NCBI RefSeq assembly: GCF_019711195.1 | Contig: NZ_CP081299.1 | Coordinates: forward strand, 4,808,501 to 4,872,500 | Length of the DNA stretch: 64,000 bases | From: Dyadobacter sp. NIV53 | GTDB lineage: Bacteria > Bacteroidota > Bacteroidia > Cytophagales > Spirosomataceae | Reading direction: 5' to 3' | Part shown: in pieces, positions 59,688-64,000 of the stretch | Layout of the letters: each line of letters starts with the position of its first letter | Position numbering within the stretch: the stretch's first letter is position 1 | Notes under the pieces: generated by a model | The model's database searches: none | What the model was told of the DNA's origin: nothing | Seen by the model: the letters and a program-made list of their open reading frames with translations, nothing else | Position numbers and translations under genes: made by a program

Positions 59688-62201
59688 ATGGATTCACGTA
59701 GAGACTTCTTAAAAAAAGCAGCACTTTTATCAGGCGCCGGTGCGATGGCTAATATGCTGCCGCCGGTTATTCAGAAGGCTTTGGCGATTAATCCGGAGTT
59801 GGGCAGTACCTTTTATGATGCCGAACATATTGTGTTTTTAATGCAGGAAAACCGTTCGTTTGATCACCAGCTCGGTACTTTGCAGGGCGTTCGCGGTTAC
59901 AATGATCCACGTGCTATCAACCTTCCTGATAAAAATAAAGTATGGCTGCAAACAAATAAAGAAGGTGAAACGTACGGGCCGTTTCAATTAAATGTAAAAG
60001 ATACCAAGGTGGCCTGGATGGGCTCTATTCCACATGGCTGGTCGGACCAGACAGATGCCATGAACAATGGAAAATATGATAAATGGCTGGACGTTAAAAA
60101 AGCGAGAAATAAAGATTATACCAAAATACCATTAACGATGGGTTATTGCGATCGGTCCGATTTTCCGTTTTACTATTCTCTGGCCGATGCGTTTACCGTT
60201 TGTGACCATAATTTTTGTTCGAGTATAACAGGCACGCATCCGAACCGTCATTACTGGATGACAGGTACAGTGCGTGAAAAAAATGAGGTAGAATCCGTAG
60301 CGCATTTGTGGAATGTAAGCAATTATGAATATCCGGAACTCGACTGGAAAACATATCCTGAGCGCCTTGAAGAACACGGTGTTTCCTGGAAAGTGTACCA
60401 GAATGAGCTGACGATGGGATACGGATTAAAAGGAGAAGAAAGTGCGTGGCTGAGCAATTTCGGAACCAATGTGCTTGAATATTATAAGCAGTACAACGTA
60501 AGATTGCACGAGGGCGGAATCGCTAATTTGCAAACTAAAAAGGAAAGCATTTTACAGCAAATAGCCGAACTCGAAAAAAAGCCTTCGGATGATAAAGTAA
60601 CTATGCGGCTGGCTGCTGCAAAAAAAGTACTGGCCAATATTGAAACTGCACAAACAAGATTCACCAAAGACAGTTACAATAATCTCTCCGAACAAGGCAA
60701 GGAGCTGCATAACAAGGCATTCACTACCAATATCAACGACGAGTTTTATCATGAACTTGAAATGTTGAAATATGATGATAATGGTACGGAAAGGGAATTG
60801 AAAGTACCTAAAAGCGATGTTTTTTATCAGTTTAGGGAAGATGTAAAAAATGATACTTTACCAACAGTTTCCTGGCTGATGCCGCCTGCACATTTTTCTG
60901 ATCATCCAGGACAGCCATGGTTTGGGCCGTGGTATGTAAGTGAGGCAATGGAAATTTTATTGCAAAATCCGGAAGTCTGGAAGAAAACCATTTTCATATT
61001 AACCTACGACGAAAACGATGGTTATTTTGATCATGTTCCACCTTTTGTAGTGCCCAATCCGTACAAAGAGAACACAGGGAAAGTTTCCAAAGGAATAGAT
61101 CCGAAATTAGATTTTGCAACCCGCAGCCAGCAAACCAATCCTTCGATGAACGAGAGCAGCATCCGGGAAAGTGCGATAGGACTAGGCTTTCGGGTGCCTA
61201 TGATTATTGCTTCTCCGTGGACGCGGGGCGGATTTGTGAATTCGGAAGTATTTGACCATACTTCGTCTTTACAATTTTTAGAAAACTTTTTAGAAAAGAA
61301 ATTCAATAAGAAGGTAAAAGAAGAGAATATCACCGAATGGCGCCGTACGATCTGTGGCGACCTTACTTCGGTATTCAGGCCCTATAATGGCGAGAAGATA
61401 AACAGCCCTGAATTTTTAAACAAAAAACCCTTTATTGAAGGAATCCATCAGGCACAATTTAAAGAAGCACCAGCCAATTACAAACAGTTAACACCTGCTG
61501 AAATTGAACAGATTAATACTGATCCTGCACAATCCCCTTATTTTCCAAAACAGGAAAAAGGTGTGAGATCTGCCTGTGCTTTGCCTTATGAGCTATATAC
61601 AGATTGTGTTTTTGATAAAAGTAAAAACAGTATCGGACTTTCGTTTAAAGCAGGAAACAAAGTATTTGGCAATAAGGCAACCGGATCGCCATTCAGGGTT
61701 TATGCCATCAATCCGTATCAGAAAGAAGAGTTGAAAGCATGGGATTACAGCGTCGCAGCAGGAGATATGTTGCAGGACGAATGGAAAGTTGAAGATTTTG
61801 AAAACAGCTGGTATCATTTCAGAGTTTATGGCCCAAATGGTTTTTATCGTGAATTCACCGGAAATGAAAAAAATCCTTTGGTTAAAATCACGTGCAGTTA
61901 CGAGCCAACCAGACTGAATTCTTCAAAACTGACCGGTAATATGATTGTTACCATAATAAATAAGGATACGAAGGCACATAGTTTAACTCTTTCCGATAAC
62001 AGTTATAAAACCGGAAATCAAAGCAAAACGATTGCCGCCGGCGCTCAGACAAGTATTGTTTTGAACTTGTCAAAAACATACAACTGGTATGACTTCAGTG
62101 TAAAGTTAAAGGGGAATGAAACTTTTGAAGAACGCTTCGCCGGACGTGTGGAAACGGGAATGGTAACAAAGACTGACCCGTTGATGGGTGGAGTGGTTTG
62201 A
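59688..62201 (+). CDS. Tat-exported phosphocholine-type phospholipase C
   Basis: An 837-residue protein with a twin-arginine signal (MDSRRDFLKKAALLSGAGAM). The phosphoesterase domain contains HIVFLMQENRSFDHQLGTLQ (metal-ligand Glu/Asn), CDHNFCSSITGTHPNRHYWM, TVSWLMPPAHFSDHPG and FILTYDENDGYFDHVPP. The C-terminal part (about 620-830) has two beta repeats like DUF756 (GSPFRVYAINPYQKEELKAW, NMIVTIINKDTKAHSLTLSD). Length and order match bacterial phosphocholine-preferring phospholipases C, which split phospholipid head groups outside the cell. A fully folded, metal-loaded export route fits the Tat signal. Single gene with a strong terminator. Confidence 0.93.
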   Translation: MDSRRDFLKKAALLSGAGAMANMLPPVIQKALAINPELGSTFYDAEHIVFLMQENRSFDHQLGTLQGVRGYNDPRAINLPDKNKVWLQTNKEGETYGPFQLNVKDTKVAWMGSIPHGWSDQTDAMNNGKYDKWLDVKKARNKDYTKIPLTMGYCDRSDFPFYYSLADAFTVCDHNFCSSITGTHPNRHYWMTGTVREKNEVESVAHLWNVSNYEYPELDWKTYPERLEEHGVSWKVYQNELTMGYGLKGEESAWLSNFGTNVLEYYKQYNVRLHEGGIANLQTKKESILQQIAELEKKPSDDKVTMRLAAAKKVLANIETAQTRFTKDSYNNLSEQGKELHNKAFTTNINDEFYHELEMLKYDDNGTERELKVPKSDVFYQFREDVKNDTLPTVSWLMPPAHFSDHPGQPWFGPWYVSEAMEILLQNPEVWKKTIFILTYDENDGYFDHVPPFVVPNPYKENTGKVSKGIDPKLDFATRSQQTNPSMNESSIRESAIGLGFRVPMIIASPWTRGGFVNSEVFDHTSSLQFLENFLEKKFNKKVKEENITEWRRTICGDLTSVFRPYNGEKINSPEFLNKKPFIEGIHQAQFKEAPANYKQLTPAEIEQINTDPAQSPYFPKQEKGVRSACALPYELYTDCVFDKSKNSIGLSFKAGNKVFGNKATGSPFRVYAINPYQKEELKAWDYSVAAGDMLQDEWKVEDFENSWYHFRVYGPNGFYREFTGNEKNPLVKITCSYEPTRLNSSKLTGNMIVTIINKDTKAHSLTLSDNSYKTGNQSKTIAAGAQTSIVLNLSKTYNWYDFSVKLKGNETFEERFAGRVETGMVTKTDPLMGGVV

Positions 62202-62220
62202 TGTTTTAAAAAATCAACTT

Positions 62221-62255
62221 TACAGAAGTCAACTTTTTAAAAGTTGACTTCTGTA
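62221..62255. terminator. Perfect 17-bp bidirectional terminator hairpin
   Basis: TACAGAAGTCAACTTTT and AAAAGTTGACTTCTGTA pair perfectly with a one-base loop, between the phospholipase gene (plus) and the DUF3037-like gene (minus). A second copy of the motif GTCAACTTT (as ATCAACTTT) precedes it. Confidence 0.85.
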
Positions 62256-62295
62256 GCTTTTAGAAAGTTGTCAAATCTACCTTATCGAATCTAAT

Positions 62296-62679
62296 TTATG
62301 CTATTTCCAAAGGTCGTTCACCAATAAATTTTTTATATAATATATTAAATGAATCATCGTCAATTGGCAAACCGACAGGTTTAGGAGCACCAAATTGCAG
62401 AACACCTTGACTATAGCGGTTTAAATATGTAATATAATCAGCTGAAAACAGGGCAACGGATTCTTTTGAAGGGTTATGAATCCGATTTTCTATCAGGTGA
62501 ATGATCTGTTTAAGCATAGTTTCATAGTCTTTACCACAAAGTTGTTTAGCAATGTCTAATTTGAAGTCTGATGCTTTAAACCAAATTCTTTCATCAGATA
62601 CAGCCAATAAGCCACCCGCCAGGTTTTCCCCTGAACATGAACTGGTCTGAAAACTTAAAATTGAAATAAATGATTTCAT
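62296..62679 (-). CDS. DUF3037-like protein next to a broken HipA-like kinase
   Basis: A 127-residue protein beginning MKSFISILSFQTSSCSGENL and continuing GGLLAVSDERIWFKASDFKL, DIAKQLCGKDYETMLKQIIH. This resembles DUF3037 proteins (pattern ...GE..NVGVVV...RVWFK.S..KL), which are commonly encoded right after a HipA-like kinase gene. Here it overlaps the kinase remnant by 4 bp (ATGA), the normal coupling. The family call is moderate. With its partner destroyed it may have no function. Confidence 0.6.
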   Translation of the reverse strand: MKSFISILSFQTSSCSGENLAGGLLAVSDERIWFKASDFKLDIAKQLCGKDYETMLKQIIHLIENRIHNPSKESVALFSADYITYLNRYSQGVLQFGAPKPVGLPIDDDSFNILYKKFIGERPLEIA

Positions 62680-63057
62680 AAATTTTGAAGTTGATATAGT
62701 GCTAATTGGCGAACTAATTCAATCCTTTTTGAATCTAACAAAAAAGATTCTATTTTAGGTTGCAACCGTGAGAAAACTTTCCAATCTGATGGGACTTGTT
62801 CAAAAGCCGATAAAATATCTTGTTCTAATTGATGAAAATTATTTACCAAAGCTTCAATTAATTCCAGACATATTACCAAGAGATTTTAATAGATTATTAC
62901 ATACCACTTCATAAATTAAACAGTCTAGCTCTTCTAACTTATAATTTACTCGGTATTTGCAGTAGTAAATATTATTATCGCTGCAAACAAATTTCATAGG
63001 ACTATGACCATCCGTTGGAATTTCTCCTAAAAAGATATTTTCTTTAACTTGGTTCAT
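62676..63057 (-). pseudogene. HipA-like kinase remnant with large internal deletion
   Basis: From ATG 63057 the frame reads MNQVKENIFLGEIPTDGHSP, MKFVCSDNNIYYCKYRVNYK and LDCLIYEVVCNNLLKSLG, the N-terminal start of HipA-like kinases (HipA_2 type), then stops at 62854. In another frame 62879-62676 has HQLEQDILSAFEQVPSDWKV and FLLDSKRIELVRQLALYQL, which looks like the C-terminal end of the same kind of protein. The catalytic middle, about 180 residues, is missing. The gene has therefore collapsed to its two ends, with a frame change at the joint (about 62870). Confidence 0.65.
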
Positions 63058-63167
63058 ATATTTATTTTTTATGAAATGCCTCGTTTGCAACGTTATGATA
63101 AAATACAACAGCACTTTATTCAAAGCTAAGTAAATGCTTTTTGACCTCACTTTTTCCCATTTCTAAC

Positions 63168-63175
63168 TACTTTTG
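63168..63175 (+). promoter_or_regulatory. -7 box TACTTTTG with upstream TTTG
   Basis: TACTTTTG matches TAnnTTTG; a TTTG at 63140-63143 lies 24 bp upstream as a possible -33 element. Transcription would start near 63182, only a few bases before the TTG start of the methyltransferase. Confidence 0.45.
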
Positions 63176-63188
63176 CACAAGGTTTAAT

Positions 63189-63956
63189 TTGAACCGGATA
63201 GATTTAGAGACATTGGCCTGGTACCATACTTATTTTAACGGACTTCCTCAGCGTGCCTGGAAACTGCACCAGGATGAAGAATATACGGAATATGAAGTTG
63301 ATTTTCTTCGTGATGTTCTTGAAATTCAGGAAGATAATAAAGTGCTTGATCTACTTTCAGGATACGGCCGCCATGCAATTCCATTAGCTAATGAAGGGGT
63401 TGATATGACATGTATTGATATTTCAGAAGAATACTGTGATGAACTTCAATCCATTGTCAATAAGGAAAAATTGCCGATCGAAGTAATTTGTGATGATGTG
63501 CTGTATTATGATTTTGGCAGTCAGCAATTCAATGCGGCGTATTGTTTAGGAAATAGTTTCAGCTTTTTTCCACGTACCGATTTGCAAAGGCTAATCCAGA
63601 ATGTGGCTGATGTGCTTATTCCGGGCGGGCACTTTGTAATCCATACCGAAAATCTGGCTGAAAGTATTTTCCCGAATTTTCAGACCAGAAACTGGATGCC
63701 GGTTCGGGAGGACATCATTTACCTGACCGAAAATGTATACAATGCCGAAGGCGGGTATATAGAAGCAGAGCAAACCTTCATTTCCGGTTCGGAAAAAGTA
63801 ACGTATTCGGTGCGACAGCACATTTACACGCTTTCCGAATTGTGTACTATGTTTGTACGTGCAGGTTTTGAAGTTACAGCTACTTTTGCGAATCTGGAAG
63901 CTGAGCCCTTTGTGCTGGGCGATGATAATGTATATTTACTGGCAAGAAAAATCTGA
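63189..63956 (+). CDS. Class I SAM-dependent methyltransferase
   Basis: About 255 residues from a TTG at 63189 (MNRIDLETLAWYHTYFNGLP). This start is chosen because the upstream extension to 63141 runs through a probable promoter and is not protein-like; no ATG is available. The Rossmann-like fold shows motif I KVLDLLSGYGRHAIPLA, motif II MTCIDISEEYCDEL, an acidic motif EVICDDVLYYDFG, motif IV AAYCLGNSFSFFP and GGHFVIHTENLAES. The substrate is unknown; the pattern SGYGRHAIPLA with LGNSFSFF is that of a broad, uncharacterised methyltransferase group. It is divergent from the collapsed HipA-like gene and is the last gene in the window. Confidence 0.85.
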   Translation: MNRIDLETLAWYHTYFNGLPQRAWKLHQDEEYTEYEVDFLRDVLEIQEDNKVLDLLSGYGRHAIPLANEGVDMTCIDISEEYCDELQSIVNKEKLPIEVICDDVLYYDFGSQQFNAAYCLGNSFSFFPRTDLQRLIQNVADVLIPGGHFVIHTENLAESIFPNFQTRNWMPVREDIIYLTENVYNAEGGYIEAEQTFISGSEKVTYSVRQHIYTLSELCTMFVRAGFEVTATFANLEAEPFVLGDDNVYLLARKI

Positions 63957-64000
63957 TCAGTGAGGGAGCTTTGGGCGTAATAACCCGTACGTCCAGGTTC

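Noticed and set aside
1..64000. tRNA, rRNA or tmRNA genes
   Set aside because: Looked for T-loop (GGTTCRA) with matching acceptor stems and for conserved rRNA stretches; none was convincing.

Overview
The window looks like a chromosomal segment of a Bacteroidota bacterium of the Cytophagales, plausibly Dyadobacter or a close Spirosomaceae relative. That placement is inferred from gene content and promoter style, not from a marker gene. The signs are a SusC/SusD pair, several TonB-linked and beta-barrel outer-membrane proteins, DUF4136 and DUF2490 proteins, an HYC_CC_PP-type cysteine protein, Tat-exported Gfo/Idh/MocA oxidoreductases, and repeated matches to the Bacteroidota -7 box TAnnTTTG. 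No rRNA or tRNA gene was recognised.

Layout. 1-7.9 kb: a sugar-type locus with two Gfo/Idh/MocA oxidoreductases and a ribose-type ABC importer. It is interrupted by a REP/RAYT unit (0.86-1.68 kb) and an 18-bp minisatellite derived from the same palindrome (4.3-4.5 kb). 8-12 kb: DUF4136 lipoprotein, an IS1182-type remnant, a DUF2490 barrel, a decayed HigA antitoxin and a frameshifted TlpA-like protein. 12-16.5 kb: a large FAD/Fe-S D-2-hydroxyacid dehydrogenase and a barrel protein. 16.6-21.3 kb: an orphan SusC/SusD pair. 21.8-26 kb: threonine genes thrA (two frameshifts) and thrB, then an IscA/SufA-type protein. 26-31 kb: nucleotidyltransferase, SGNH hydrolase, a divergent hxlR/doxX pair with a nested-dyad operator, and modABC. 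31.5-41.9 kb: aminotransferase and tyrA (aromatic amino acids), a dead Uma2 gene, YfhO, pfkA, a frameshifted YdcF, a thioredoxin-fold protein and a lactonase.

42-59.4 kb is the most interesting stretch. A copper P-type ATPase gene (copA, frameshifted at a poly-A run) and a copper-handling cluster lie about 9 kb apart. The cluster holds an HMA chaperone, a cysteine-rich secreted protein, a TonB receptor with a CC pair in its plug, an AraC regulator fused to an HMA-like domain, a heavy-metal-binding lipoprotein, a secreted HMA protein and a His/Met-rich barrel. Both the copA and the HMA-chaperone promoters carry TGTAAA-N13-AATTCTGTAAT, two direct repeats on a 21-bp period, about 21 bp upstream of a -7-like box. 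I propose this as the operator of the HMA-AraC regulator. Between the two copper loci sits a complete four-gene condensin-type anti-plasmid system of the Wadjet/MksBEFG class (jetABCD, minus strand) followed by an intact Uma2 nuclease.

59.4-64 kb: a Tat-exported phosphocholine-type phospholipase C, a collapsed HipA-like kinase next to a DUF3037-like gene, and a methyltransferase. The window has an unusual number of broken frames: three -1 shifts at A-runs, three single-base insertions, two nonsense codons and several remnants. Some may be sequencing errors at homopolymers. The Uma2, HigA, HipA and IS remnants look like true decay.
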